A DNA stretch of 64,000 nucleotides, from the NCBI GenBank assembly GCA_001657325.1, contig LWRO01000030.1, positions 1 through 64,000 on the forward strand, read 5' to 3'. Below are positions 1-8,686 of this stretch, piece after piece; positions within the stretch are counted from its first letter, which is position 1; every line of letters begins with the position of its first letter. The DNA comes from Geitlerinema sp. BBD 1991-9. Lineage in GTDB: Bacteria; Cyanobacteriota; Cyanobacteriia; Cyanobacteriales; Geitlerinemataceae. Made by a program: the position numbers and the translations under genes. Below the pieces are notes generated by a model. It did not search any database. It was not told the DNA's origin and saw only the letters and a program-made list of their open reading frames with translations.

Positions 1-50
1 GGTCGAATTCGTTCGACACTTCCCGAGGCAATTCCCACTGAAGCTGGAAG

Positions 51-82
51 CCACTCATCAATCGCCTCGCGATGATGAGTGG
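51..82. repeat. Bulged hairpin, possible IS200/IS605 end
   Basis: The arms CCACTCATC (51-59) and GATGAGTGG (74-82) pair, and the inner ATCGC/GCGAT pairs continue the stem around a CTC loop. One A (position 60) is left unpaired. A 14-bp stem with a single bulged base is the kind of subterminal structure recognised by IS200/IS605 TnpA. It lies just past the point where the neighbouring Uma2-type gene loses its family resemblance. No transposase is visible because the window begins here, so the IS assignment is an inference. Confidence 0.4.
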
Positions 83-132
83 TAGTTCACGACTGTGGCA
101 GTGAGTCCGTTCAGGTGTGGCTTTCGGGAAGA

Positions 133-507
133 CTACGTCTCCCACTTTAGATGACCAGTGCCATCCCCTCTGTCGAAGGCTGCTGTACTCTCCGATAACA
201 CCTCAACAATTATTTTTGGATACTGTCTGAAATAAGTATTCGCTCGATCGAGCGAATCGCACATCTCCAATACATCTGAAGAATAATAGCAATTTCGAGA
301 ATCAATTTGCACTTTCATGTCACTAGGATAAAGGTAGCAAGAAGTTCCTCGTAAAAGAGGGCGTAGCAACGCTGTTAAATTCGCCACAATTGTTCCGTGA
401 GCATCACTCTCTCCCGCCATTAAATCAATTCTTCCGTTAATATATTCATGCTTTATAGAACTCAATTTTTTGAATCCCAAGTAATCTGCTGCTCTGAGAT
501 AAGACAA
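133..507 (-). pseudogene. Uma2-family (DUF820) nuclease-like gene, 3' truncated
   Basis: The product is 124 residues; Uma2 proteins are usually about 190. Family landmarks are present in order: KHEYINGRID near the N-terminus, the SDAHGTIVANL helix, the YYSSDVLE segment with a conserved Asp, then the core strand KIIVEVLSEST and AFDRGD. After AFDRGD the family continues with a conserved C-terminal half, but here the frame reads ten unrelated residues and stops. This looks like 3' disruption, possibly by the element whose hairpin lies at 51-82. Uma2 proteins are PD-(D/E)xK-fold proteins of uncertain role, numerous in cyanobacteria and often degraded. A functional product is unlikely. Confidence 0.7.
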
Positions 508-625
508 GAATTTAGATTATGTCATCGTGTCAACTCTAATTCAATACTATTTGATATTTGTTTCAACCTTGCGATCGATTTTTTTTAGACTCATGATAGT
601 GATAAAGTATTGGGAGGCAAAAATC

Positions 626-817
626 ATGTCTACCGAGCAAATTGGAAAAATTAACACCACATTAACAATTGTAAATCGGGCTGATCGATCTGCTGCCACA
701 CGGGGTTACATCTCCTCGGAGCAGGTTCAAACCCTAACCCTCAAAAACGTACTCATCGGTACGGGAGCGAAACCGATTCTTTCCAAAATACCGAGTTTCT
801 TAGAGCGATTATGTTAG
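626..817 (+). pseudogene. Clan AA aspartic protease-like fragment
   Basis: The ATG at 626 follows a good ribosome-binding site (GGGAGG at 612-617). The 63-residue product begins MSTEQIGKINTTLTIVNRAD and continues through EQVQTLTLKNVLIGTGAK. This resembles the N-terminal part of small cyanobacterial retropepsin-like proteins, in which the segment normally reads VLVDTGA with a catalytic Asp. Here the Asp position is Gly (LIGTGAK) and the sequence ends about 15 residues later, well short of the usual length of roughly 120. It is best read as a decayed remnant. An in-frame upstream start at 527 exists but adds an unconvincing hydrophobic stretch. Confidence 0.5.
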
Positions 818-852
818 CAATTTTAAGATATACCTGCACCGATTTGTCATTT

Positions 853-1554
853 CTAGGAAATCTCTGAGGCTGTATTCTGCTTTGCTATCGCTTTATATGC
901 CACTGCACAATATGAAACAAATGGCTCTCCTTCCTTTTCTGCAATATGTACGTCAGAAAAGCCAGCACTTGATAGTAAGCTCATAACGTCATCTTGCGAA
1001 TAAAGATTAAAAATATCTTGACTTAGATCTAGATTTTGCATTTGCTTTGCATCTCGAAATCCGATCGCTATTTTTCCCCCTATCTTCAAAACTCTAAACA
1101 TTTCATTGAAGTATCGATCTGGATTTTTCCAGAAATAAATGGTGTTTGAAGAACACAGATTATCAAACGATTCATTGTCAAATGGAAGAGAGCAACCTTC
1201 TCCTTGATGCAATTTTACCTTACCCTTTAAAATATGCTCTTTATTGACCTTACTGGCCTGTTTTAACATGGCTGTTGAAAAATCAATTCCTTCCACAACT
1301 CCTTCAGTCGCAATGTTCGCCATTTCATTGATTAACTTTCCAGATCCGAATCCAATTTCTAAAATTTTATCGGTTTTGTGAAGATCGAGAATCTCTTTGA
1401 TGAAAGAGTTCAGATCGGCATTAACATTATTAAATATTTCGGTCATTAGATAGTGGCCAATCATGCCGGATGGCTTTCTAGCCTGTAGAGATAAAATCCT
1501 CGATGGAATTAATTTAATGATAAGTGAGAACCACATTCTGTGAAACACGACCAT
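853..1554 (-). CDS. Class I SAM-dependent methyltransferase
   Basis: The product is 233 residues. Motif I, KILEIGFGSGKL, lies near residue 63 and marks the SAM-binding Rossmann fold. It is followed by the acidic motif VEGIDFS, a motif II-like stretch SFDNLCSSNTIYFW, and the post-motif MFRVLKIGGKIAIGF. The ARKPSG stretch just before the fold also occurs in small bacterial methyltransferases with an N-terminal hydrophobic segment, so the early start at 1554 (or the Met at 1536) is kept. The substrate cannot be told. The gene stands alone between decayed genes and mutS2 and has lower GC than its neighbours, which fits an accessory gene. Confidence 0.75.
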   Translation of the reverse strand: MVVFHRMWFSLIIKLIPSRILSLQARKPSGMIGHYLMTEIFNNVNADLNSFIKEILDLHKTDKILEIGFGSGKLINEMANIATEGVVEGIDFSTAMLKQASKVNKEHILKGKVKLHQGEGCSLPFDNESFDNLCSSNTIYFWKNPDRYFNEMFRVLKIGGKIAIGFRDAKQMQNLDLSQDIFNLYSQDDVMSLLSSAGFSDVHIAEKEGEPFVSYCAVAYKAIAKQNTASEIS

Positions 1555-1763
1555 AACTTAAACCCTGATTTTATTGGCAGTTTTTTAAAAGAGTGAGATT
1601 ATGGGAAATCTAGGCAGGGGAAATTCTATTCCTGCCAGACATTTTCTTGATGCCATTTGTGCCGATCGCTATAACTCTAACAGACCCCTTCGATCGATCT
1701 CAACTGAATTGAACGTTTTCATGCCAATTTTCAACAACCCTGCTATAGATCCCCTGCTTGAAT

Positions 1764-1790
1764 TAGGCAACCAGGGACGGTTGCCCCTAC
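1764..1790. repeat. Small interspersed palindrome (GGCAACC/GGTTGCC)
   Basis: Arms GGCAACC (1766-1772) and GGTTGCC (1779-1785) flank a 6-base loop and are followed by CCTAC. A related copy sits at 16355-16381. This type of short palindrome is common in cyanobacterial intergenic DNA. It lies in the gap between a methyltransferase and mutS2 and could act as a weak terminator. Confidence 0.5.
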
Positions 1791-1846
1791 GGACATCTAT
1801 TGCATGACCTTTGGAAAAGGCTATCAAATCCTCTATTTCAAATCCT

Positions 1847-4300
1847 CTATTTCAAATACGCCACTGTCACCCCCGCACCGCCGTCGCTTTGTGCGGCTAA
1901 CTCAAATCGATCGATATGGGGCGATCGACTCAAAAATTCATGCACCCCATCCCGCAATTTCCCCGTTCCCTTTCCGTGAATAATCCACAGCGCACCGCCA
2001 ATCGGAACCGCTTCCGCAATGGCATTTTCGAGGGTTTGTTCCGCTTCGTGAATGCGATTTCCTCGCAAATCTAACGTGTTCTTAGACGTTCTGACAATGG
2101 GAGCGGTTTTCTGCGTGACCGTGGGTGTTGCTTTAGGTTTCGGTTGCGGTAAATCGGGTTTTTCCCCAGATAGTGACTCCACATCCGCTAACGAAACCGT
2201 CATCTTCATCAAGCCAAACCGCACCACCAATTCCCCATCTTTGTCCGGTTCGTTGAGGACTTCCGCTGTTTGTCCCAATCGAGGAATGCGGACGCGATCG
2301 CCCGTTTTGGGACGAAAACCAGGTTTCGGCTTCGGCGTTTCCCGACGTGAGGGTAAGTTGCGTTCGGCGAGTCGATCGATCGCTGCTGTCGCCTTCTGTG
2401 CGTCTTGCGCCGTGGGCGTTCCCTGTTGCAACCGCCGAATGACTTTGGCGATTTCTCCCTTCGCCGCCTCGATCGATTCCCGAATCGCCCGTTCTTGTTC
2501 GAGTTTGAGCTGTTCCTCTCGTTGGCGCAACTGTTCGGCTTTCTCACTAATCTCTTGGTTCAACCGCTCTGCTTGCGCCACGATTCGACTAGCTTCGTCG
2601 GCTTGCGTTTCCTGTCGCCGACGTTGCGCTTCCAACTGGGCGATCGTTTCGTTCACATCAACACTCGTTCCCGAGGTGACAGACTGTTGCGCCGCATCCA
2701 CGACCGCCGATGCTAACCCCAAACGCCGCGCGATCGAAAGCGCGTTCGATCGACCGGGAATTCCCCACAGCAACCGATACGTCGGCGATAAACTCGCGTC
2801 GTCGAACTCCACCGAAGCGTTCTCAAATCGCTCGTCTTGATACTTCAGCGCCTTTAACTCGCCGAAGTGCGTCGTCGCCACGGTCAACTGCACTCGATCG
2901 CTCAAATACTGCAACAGCGATATCGCCAGCGCACTCCCTTCCGAGGGATCGGTTCCCGCCCCCACTTCATCCAACAGCACCAACGTCTGATTCTCCTCGC
3001 TCACCGCATCCAAAATGCGACTGATACGGCGAACGTGACCGGAAAATGTCGATAGGTTTTGCTCGATCGATTGTTCGTCGCCGATATCTGCCAAAACCTG
3101 CGAAAACCAAGGTAACTCCACCGGCTCTCTCGCCGGAACGAACATTCCCACCTTCGCCATCAACATCGCCAATCCCAGGGTTTTCAACGTCACCGTTTTT
3201 CCCCCAGTATTCGGCCCCGTAATCGTCACCACGCGAATCTGTGGCGACATCGTAACATCGATAGGAACCACCTCACGCCCGTCTTCGTGTTTGTGCTGCC
3301 ACACTAACAGCGGGTGACGTAACTGTCGCAGCGTCGTATTTTCTCCCGCTTCCGTAAATCGCGGTGGGTTTGCTTCCAACCACAAGCCGTATCGCGCCCG
3401 CGCCGTCGCCAAATCCAACGTCGTCACGATCGCCAACAACCGCTCTAAATCCGGCTTCACTTCAGCAACTCGTTCCGTCAACGCCCGCAAAACGGCTTCT
3501 TCCGCGGCTTGTTCTCGCCGTTGCAACGTTCGCAGTTGGTTGTTGTCGTTGACGATCGAATTCGGTTCGACGTAGAGCGTCATTCCTGTCGCCGAAGAAT
3601 CGTGGACGATGCCAGGGATTTTGTCTTTCTGAGGTGCTTTCACCGGAACGACGAATCGATCGCCGCGCGTTGTAATTAACGGTTCCTGCAACGCACTGGC
3701 TTGACGCTGCATGAGGCGGTTGAGCGTTCGATAAATTCGATCTCGAACCTGTTTGATTTGGTGGCGAATCGATTCCAACTCCGGACTGGCGCGATCGGCA
3801 ACTTTAGCGCGATCGTCGATGCAACGATGGATTTCCTGTTCGATTTCCGGGTACGTCCGCAGTTGCGACACCCAGTCTTTTAAAACGGGGACTTCTAATT
3901 CCGTATTGTCGATCGATCGTCGCAGTCGTCTCGCGCCGTAAAGCGTCGTCGCCACGTCTAATAGCGCGTCGCCCGGTAAAATACCACCAATTTCCGCTCG
4001 ATCGAGCAACGCACCAATATCCCGAATTCCCCCGAACGGTAGACCCCCTTCGAGTTGCATTTCCAACTGGTAGGCTTCTTTTGTTTGAGTCAACAGATGC
4101 CAACTTTCTGCTCGATTTTCGGGAATCCGTAACGATCGAGCCGCAATCGCACCTAACTTCGTCGCCGCAAAGGTCGAGAGATGTTGGCACAGGCGAGGCC
4201 ATTCTAGGAGGTTTAGGGTTTCTTCGAGAATCAAGGTAGGATCGTTAAATTCCGTTTGTAATCTACTTGTAATTTTAAGGTAATCCTGAAGTTCGAGCAA
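1847..4300 (-). CDS. mutS2: MutS2 family ATPase with C-terminal Smr domain
   Basis: The product is 817 residues, close to the usual MutS2 length. The N-terminal MutS-like helical core runs to about residue 300 and lacks the mismatch-recognition domain of MutS1. The ABC-type ATPase follows, with Walker A GPNTGGKT, the STFSGHVRRI signature region and Walker B LVLLDEVGAGTDPSEG. A charged coiled coil (about 530-630) leads to a KOW-like segment (GDRVRIPRLGQTAEV). The C-terminal Smr nuclease domain begins LDLRGNRIHEAE and contains HGKGTGKLRDGV. MutS2 proteins act in suppression of recombination and/or rescue of collided ribosomes; which applies here cannot be told. The gene is monocistronic. Confidence 0.95.
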   Translation of the reverse strand: MLELQDYLKITSRLQTEFNDPTLILEETLNLLEWPRLCQHLSTFAATKLGAIAARSLRIPENRAESWHLLTQTKEAYQLEMQLEGGLPFGGIRDIGALLDRAEIGGILPGDALLDVATTLYGARRLRRSIDNTELEVPVLKDWVSQLRTYPEIEQEIHRCIDDRAKVADRASPELESIRHQIKQVRDRIYRTLNRLMQRQASALQEPLITTRGDRFVVPVKAPQKDKIPGIVHDSSATGMTLYVEPNSIVNDNNQLRTLQRREQAAEEAVLRALTERVAEVKPDLERLLAIVTTLDLATARARYGLWLEANPPRFTEAGENTTLRQLRHPLLVWQHKHEDGREVVPIDVTMSPQIRVVTITGPNTGGKTVTLKTLGLAMLMAKVGMFVPAREPVELPWFSQVLADIGDEQSIEQNLSTFSGHVRRISRILDAVSEENQTLVLLDEVGAGTDPSEGSALAISLLQYLSDRVQLTVATTHFGELKALKYQDERFENASVEFDDASLSPTYRLLWGIPGRSNALSIARRLGLASAVVDAAQQSVTSGTSVDVNETIAQLEAQRRRQETQADEASRIVAQAERLNQEISEKAEQLRQREEQLKLEQERAIRESIEAAKGEIAKVIRRLQQGTPTAQDAQKATAAIDRLAERNLPSRRETPKPKPGFRPKTGDRVRIPRLGQTAEVLNEPDKDGELVVRFGLMKMTVSLADVESLSGEKPDLPQPKPKATPTVTQKTAPIVRTSKNTLDLRGNRIHEAEQTLENAIAEAVPIGGALWIIHGKGTGKLRDGVHEFLSRSPHIDRFELAAQSDGGAGVTVAYLK

Positions 4301-4468
4301 TTGGGATTTACGATTCTAAAGTGACAATCGACGATTGGCAATTGCAAACTTTCAAATTTATCTTGGAAATGAGAACAAAATTCAAAGCGGTGTTGAGGAC
4401 AACACCGCTACGAGTCATTCGTGTTTTTCCCCATCACCCCGTAAAACTCGGGTTTTGTGATAAAGCCG

Positions 4469-5140
4469 TTAATCGCGACGCATCAACAAGAGCTGTACCA
4501 GTTGCAGAACAGCATAAAGAGCCGTGGCGACATACGTCCAAGCCGCTGCTTGCAACACCGCTCGAGCACCTTTATTTTCCTCACCTTGAAGAATGCCCAA
4601 TTCGTCTACGATGTTCAACGCGCGACGCGACGCATCAAATTCCACGGGAAGCGTGACGATGTGGAACGCAATCACGCCTACGAAAAAAGCAATTCCGATG
4701 GTCGTCAATCCGGTGATATTCAAAAAGATTCCAGCAACCACCAGGATAGGGCCGAAGTTCGCGCCCAAGTTCGCCACAGGCACCAACGTCGCTCGCAGGT
4801 TCATGAACTGATAGCCCTGCTTGTCTTGCATGACGTGGCCGCATTCGTGAGCTGCAACCGCCGCCGCAGCAAGAGACGACGCCCCGAAAATGCCTGAGGA
4901 CAGGCGCACCGCTTTCGCCCTGGGATCGTAGTGATCGGTGAGTTCTCCCGCGACGGGTTCGACACGAACATCGTGAATTCCTTTCTTATTCAAGATAGCG
5001 CGAGCGACTTCTTCTCCTGTCATTCCCAAACTCGATTGAACTTGGGAATAGCGTTCGTAGGTACCTCGAATCTGTGCTTGCGCCCACATCATCAACAAGA
5101 TACCCGGAATTAAAACGATGACAGACCAGTGAAAGAACAT
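4469..5140 (-). CDS. Membrane zinc metallopeptidase, YugP-like
   Basis: The product is 223 residues. A zinc-binding HEXXH motif is seen as H98-E99-C100-G101-H102 (AAHECGHVMQ), followed by the membrane-rich stretch PILVVAGIFLNITGL and the LPVEFDASRRAL segment typical of the YugP/DUF zinc peptidase family. An N-terminal membrane helix (residues 3-20) anchors the protein. Substrates of this family are not known. The start is supported by GAGGAGA about nine bases upstream, and a TATAAT box lies further upstream. Its neighbour upstream is the fraCDE operon on the same strand, about 160 bp away, so it probably has its own promoter. Confidence 0.85.
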   Translation of the reverse strand: MFFHWSVIVLIPGILLMMWAQAQIRGTYERYSQVQSSLGMTGEEVARAILNKKGIHDVRVEPVAGELTDHYDPRAKAVRLSSGIFGASSLAAAAVAAHECGHVMQDKQGYQFMNLRATLVPVANLGANFGPILVVAGIFLNITGLTTIGIAFFVGVIAFHIVTLPVEFDASRRALNIVDELGILQGEENKGARAVLQAAAWTYVATALYAVLQLVQLLLMRRD

Positions 5141-5192
5141 ACGTCCGGTCTCCTCATTGAGAAAGTTTTTTTTCGTTTAATTACATCTTTCT

Positions 5193-5198
5193 ATTATA
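5193..5198 (-). promoter_or_regulatory. -10 box (TATAAT) of the zinc peptidase gene
   Basis: Reading the minus strand, a perfect TATAAT lies about 52 bases before the peptidase start codon in an AT-rich tract. No convincing -35 hexamer is seen at the standard distance. Confidence 0.45.
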
Positions 5199-5299
5199 AA
5201 CGAAAGAATCGATCGAGACCGCGTTACTAACGCTTGAAATATCCAGTTCGATCGCGTGCTTCTCAACATCGATCGAGAAGGGCAGTTAGCAAGACTGAT

Positions 5300-6118
5300 T
5301 TAAAACTGCCGTCGCCTAAAAATGGCAATAGCAATTGCCAAGAAAAACACTGTATAAGCTATGCCGTAAGCCACATCGAACCAAACAGTTATGCCATCCA
5401 GCATGATAGTCATGCCGTAAATCGCTTCGTTTTTAAAATCCAAACGGAGTAAGTCGGGAACAATCAAATATAATGCCGTAGCAATGGGTTGCAAACTTGC
5501 ATTTTCCGAGAGTTCTCCCAAGCGCAATAGATCCTGACTGAAACTACCCGTCAAATAAAAGCCCAATGTCAAAAATGCTGCAAGGACTGAATTCGTAAAT
5601 ACACCTAATAAAATGGCGATCGAAGTTAAGACTGCCAGTTTTAAACCCAGGAATCCAACAGCGATCGAGAAACTCGCCACGGGTATATCAATTTGGTTGA
5701 GCAGCGCCACGGGGAACGTCACTAAGGTCATCACTCCAATTGCAACCAGTAAGACCCCCCACAAGCCCAAAAATTTACCGACGATGAGTTCACCACGACT
5801 AATGGGTTTAGAAACTAATACCAACATCGTGCGTTTGTCGATTTCTTTATGAATCGAAGCTGGCCCCACAAACGCCACAATTAGCACGGATAGTAATTCC
5901 ATTGTCCCCAAACTTAAATCGAGGACAATTTTGGGATAAGCGCCCGCAGAAACTTCTGGAAGTAAGCGCGTTGCAAGAACGAGGACGAGAGCGTAGAATC
6001 CAATGACGTAGAGAATTCGATCTCGCACGACTTCTCGAAAAACATTGCGAGCTATCGTCCAGAGACGACTGAGACTGACAGAAGAAACAATAGCCTGAGA
6101 TCGTGGATTTGGCATCAT
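5300..6118 (-). CDS. fraE: FraE-like ABC-2 type membrane permease
   Basis: The product is 272 residues with about six membrane helices. The ABC-2 permease landmark PASIHKEIDKRTMLVLVSKPISRGE lies in the first cytoplasmic loop region (about residues 85-110), continuing with KFLGLWGVLLVAIGV. It overlaps the stop of the preceding gene by four bases (ATGA), so the two are translationally coupled. The order here (small membrane protein, about 330-residue membrane protein, ABC-2 permease) matches the cyanobacterial fraC-fraD-fraE operon needed for filament integrity and, in Anabaena, septal junctions and heterocyst function. The assignment rests on both sequence type and gene order. No cognate ABC ATPase lies nearby. 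Confidence 0.8.
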   Translation of the reverse strand: MMPNPRSQAIVSSVSLSRLWTIARNVFREVVRDRILYVIGFYALVLVLATRLLPEVSAGAYPKIVLDLSLGTMELLSVLIVAFVGPASIHKEIDKRTMLVLVSKPISRGELIVGKFLGLWGVLLVAIGVMTLVTFPVALLNQIDIPVASFSIAVGFLGLKLAVLTSIAILLGVFTNSVLAAFLTLGFYLTGSFSQDLLRLGELSENASLQPIATALYLIVPDLLRLDFKNEAIYGMTIMLDGITVWFDVAYGIAYTVFFLAIAIAIFRRRQF

Positions 6119-7101
6119 GGCGATTCGTTGGAGTCCTCCTGAATATCTTCGGTTTGCGTCGAAAAAATCACCTGATTGTCAGTATTGCACTCCATCGAAC
6201 CCCCTGTATCGCGATAATTGGCCGAAAACGCGGGTGAAGTGTCTTCTCGTCGAACGCGGCACGTCAACACCATCGAGCCTTGCATATCCTGAAACCAGCG
6301 ATTCCACCAGAAAAATGTGACGCTTAATTGGTATTCATCGTCGGTGTCTCCGTAAATATCTAAGGTGACTTGCAACGATCGATCTTCTCGATTTTCCGAC
6401 GAACCCGTAACCGTATCCTCCAACCATTTAGGATTTTTCTTAACCTCGAGTAAAAAACGTTCGATCTCAGACCAGGTTTTATTTCGCATTTGAGACTCCA
6501 AGACTGCTTTAATGGTACGTTCAATACGATAACCGCGCAGCTCGATGGGAGTTCCCAAACGCACGACGAAATCACTTTGCGTTAAGTCAGCAGACAGTAT
6601 CCCCGGATATTGAACGATCCAATCTTGAAGGAGAAATGTTAAGGAAATCCAACAAGTAACAACGAGTGCAAGTAACGTTTGAAGTAACAGTTTTGGGCGT
6701 TCGTCTACAGGAGGAACTCGCCAATTCTTACTTTTGCCAACGAACGATGGAATTGCGGCAATTGTGCTTGTTAAAAGCGGCCAAACCAAAAATGCAACGC
6801 GAGGTAAATTATTAAAATCGTTGCGAAAAAAGATCGAACACAATACAGCGGCAATAATTCCAGGGCCGATCGAAACTTTCCAGATTTTCCAAGGATCGAC
6901 CGTTTGCCACCACGTGACCGATAAGATAAATAAAACCCATCCCAAGCGCGTCCAATTAGAATTGGAAAATTGGGCGTTGGGATCGGAAAGAACGACGAGA
7001 AACGAAAGCAACCACGTTCCCATGCAAGCCAGCATTAAAGTTTGCCAAGACATGAGTTTCGGCGGTTGGAGCTGCGATCGAAGCCATTTCCAATTTTCCA
7101 T
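6115..7101 (-). CDS. fraD: FraD-like septal junction membrane protein
   Basis: The product is 328 residues (DUF5357-type). About five membrane helices occupy residues 18-160 (for example MLACMGTWLLSFLVVLSD and LLALVVTCWISLTFLLQDW). A soluble C-terminal part follows, consistent with the periplasmic domain described for FraD of Anabaena, where FraD is a component of septal junctions. It lies 32 bp after fraC and overlaps fraE by four bases. The soluble region has little repetitive sequence and ends in an acidic tail. Confidence comes mainly from the fraC-fraD-fraE order and size pattern. Confidence 0.75.
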   Translation of the reverse strand: MENWKWLRSQLQPPKLMSWQTLMLACMGTWLLSFLVVLSDPNAQFSNSNWTRLGWVLFILSVTWWQTVDPWKIWKVSIGPGIIAAVLCSIFFRNDFNNLPRVAFLVWPLLTSTIAAIPSFVGKSKNWRVPPVDERPKLLLQTLLALVVTCWISLTFLLQDWIVQYPGILSADLTQSDFVVRLGTPIELRGYRIERTIKAVLESQMRNKTWSEIERFLLEVKKNPKWLEDTVTGSSENREDRSLQVTLDIYGDTDDEYQLSVTFFWWNRWFQDMQGSMVLTCRVRREDTSPAFSANYRDTGGSMECNTDNQVIFSTQTEDIQEDSNESP

Positions 7102-7133
7102 GAGGATCGATCGAAAGGATGAGACGACGAGGT

Positions 7134-7658
7134 TTAAAAGACAAAGATCGTTAAGATTAGCAAAAATAAGATTGTCGTGTGGCTCATAGCATGACCGACT
7201 AAAATCGCTCGATCTTGAGCGCTTTTGATGTGATAGCGAACTAAACGCTCGGAATGAGCTTTGTCAACCTGTTCGTACCAACTTAAATTTTCGATCGGTA
7301 AAATCCATATTTTTTGAAAAATATACAAACTCAAGGATTTGACAAACCATCCAATAAAAAATATTCCGATCGCACCCACAACAATTGCAATCTCAATCGG
7401 TTCGCTGTCAACGGTAAATCGACCGGTGAAGATATAACTCACGAGCTGTTGCATGAGTTGGGTGTCTTGGAAAATCGAAACGATGTAAAAAAAGGCAATC
7501 CAGCCAAAGAAAGCACAGATGAGGTTGGCGATTGCCGCATAATAGGTACTCGTGCGCCGGGTTAGTCCGAGTCGCTGTTGGAGAACACCCGCTTCGATCG
7601 CCACCGATATGAACGTAAATAAAATTTGACAGGCAATCGCCCGTAACGGTAAAACCAT
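7134..7658 (-). CDS. fraC: FraC-like filament integrity protein
   Basis: The product is 174 residues with three predicted membrane helices (about 8-30, 45-65 and 80-120) plus a C-terminal hydrophobic helix (TTILFLLILTIFVF). The N-terminal pattern LPLRAIACQILFTFISVAIEA followed by LGLTRRTSTYYAAIANL fits FraC proteins of filamentous cyanobacteria. It is the first gene of the fraCDE unit. FraC helps localise septal proteins and prevents filament fragmentation. The presence of this operon is the strongest sign that the organism is filamentous; it does not by itself imply heterocysts. Confidence 0.8.
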   Translation of the reverse strand: MVLPLRAIACQILFTFISVAIEAGVLQQRLGLTRRTSTYYAAIANLICAFFGWIAFFYIVSIFQDTQLMQQLVSYIFTGRFTVDSEPIEIAIVVGAIGIFFIGWFVKSLSLYIFQKIWILPIENLSWYEQVDKAHSERLVRYHIKSAQDRAILVGHAMSHTTILFLLILTIFVF

Positions 7659-7909
7659 AGTGTATAGCGATGCTATTCGAGCTGTAAGCGGACTCTACAG
7701 ACTGAAAGCCCGTGCTACACGGTTTTCGGCAATGTGAGATCGAGTCGATCGATGAGACTAGCTATATTGCATTATTTTAGAATCGCCGTAGCCGGTCTAG
7801 CTCAAACAAGTCAGCTTATCGTAGCGGCCGGGTGTGTTACCGGTAAGATGATCGCTCGACACATTTCTCCTTCCCATTCACCCCAGACCCGCTACGACGA
7901 TCTGAGACT

Positions 7910-8596
7910 TTAAGACTTAACGGCTTCTACGAGTCGAGAGTAATAAAACCGCGTACTCGTCATGTCGCTGCGCTCGATCGAAAATCCGTTTTTCTTAAAG
8001 ATTTCGACGATCTCTTTTTCCCGATGTTGATAAGCGCGCGTCGTCTTACTCGGCCCGGGAAACAGTTCGCCGATTTTCTTGAGAATCGTCAACCAACAAG
8101 TTTTCGGGGCAAAACTCAAAATGACCCGCGATTGTGCCAAGGAACACAGATGAGAAATCATCTCGTCCATATCGTCATCTGGGTAGTGAATTAACACATC
8201 TAAACAGATAACCGTGTGATAGCTACCGTCGATCGTTTCGAGATCTCGAGTTTCCAACGTCAAACGACTGGTATCTTCGAGTTCCGAGGCAGCGCGCTCC
8301 TTCGCTTCCTCAACCATTTTCTCGGAAATGTCACTACCGTAAACGGTTGCACCGAGTTGGGCGAGGGGAACACTCAAACTTCCCACACCACACCCCGCAT
8401 CGCAGATCGTTAGATCGCTGAGGTTTCCATCTTCTTTCAACCAGCCTAACACCTTATCGATGGTTTGCTGGTGTCCTTGACGGATATCGAGTTGAACGTT
8501 GTTCACCTCGCCACTACCATAAATTCGCCGCCATCGATCGAATCCCGTCGAGTTGAAATATTCCTTAACAATTGTTTTGTCGTCCGTGACGTTCAT
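7910..8596 (-). CDS. chlM: Magnesium protoporphyrin IX methyltransferase
   Basis: The product is 228 residues, the usual length. It methylates Mg-protoporphyrin IX using SAM, a step of chlorophyll synthesis. The N-terminus [18 protein letters not shown] is diagnostic of ChlM/BchM. SAM motif I is seen as [20 protein letters not shown], then YGSDIS (acidic motif), then [15 protein letters not shown] and the C-terminal [14 protein letters not shown]. It is divergent from the type 2 IPP isomerase, with about 90 bp between the starts, so promoters for both must lie in that short gap. Confidence 0.95.
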   Translation of the reverse strand: MNVTDDKTIVKEYFNSTGFDRWRRIYGSGEVNNVQLDIRQGHQQTIDKVLGWLKEDGNLSDLTICDAGCGVGSLSVPLAQLGATVYGSDISEKMVEEAKERAASELEDTSRLTLETRDLETIDGSYHTVICLDVLIHYPDDDMDEMISHLCSLAQSRVILSFAPKTCWLTILKKIGELFPGPSKTTRAYQHREKEIVEIFKKNGFSIERSDMTSTRFYYSRLVEAVKS

Positions 8597-8686
8597 AGCC
8601 TACCCGCACTCTCAAAATCGTTTTCAAGGGTTCAAAGTAATAAGGTATCCTACATCAGAAGTCTTTCGTTATCGATCGAGACTGAA

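Noticed and set aside
1601-1807. 68-codon open frame on the plus strand upstream of mutS2
   Set aside because: It has no ribosome-binding site of note, no family-like sequence, and its end is formed by an interspersed palindrome (GGCAACC/GGTTGCC).
2052-2840. Long plus-strand open frame inside mutS2
   Set aside because: It is the antisense shadow of a strongly conserved mutS2 gene; its composition (Ser/Arg-rich) has no domain.
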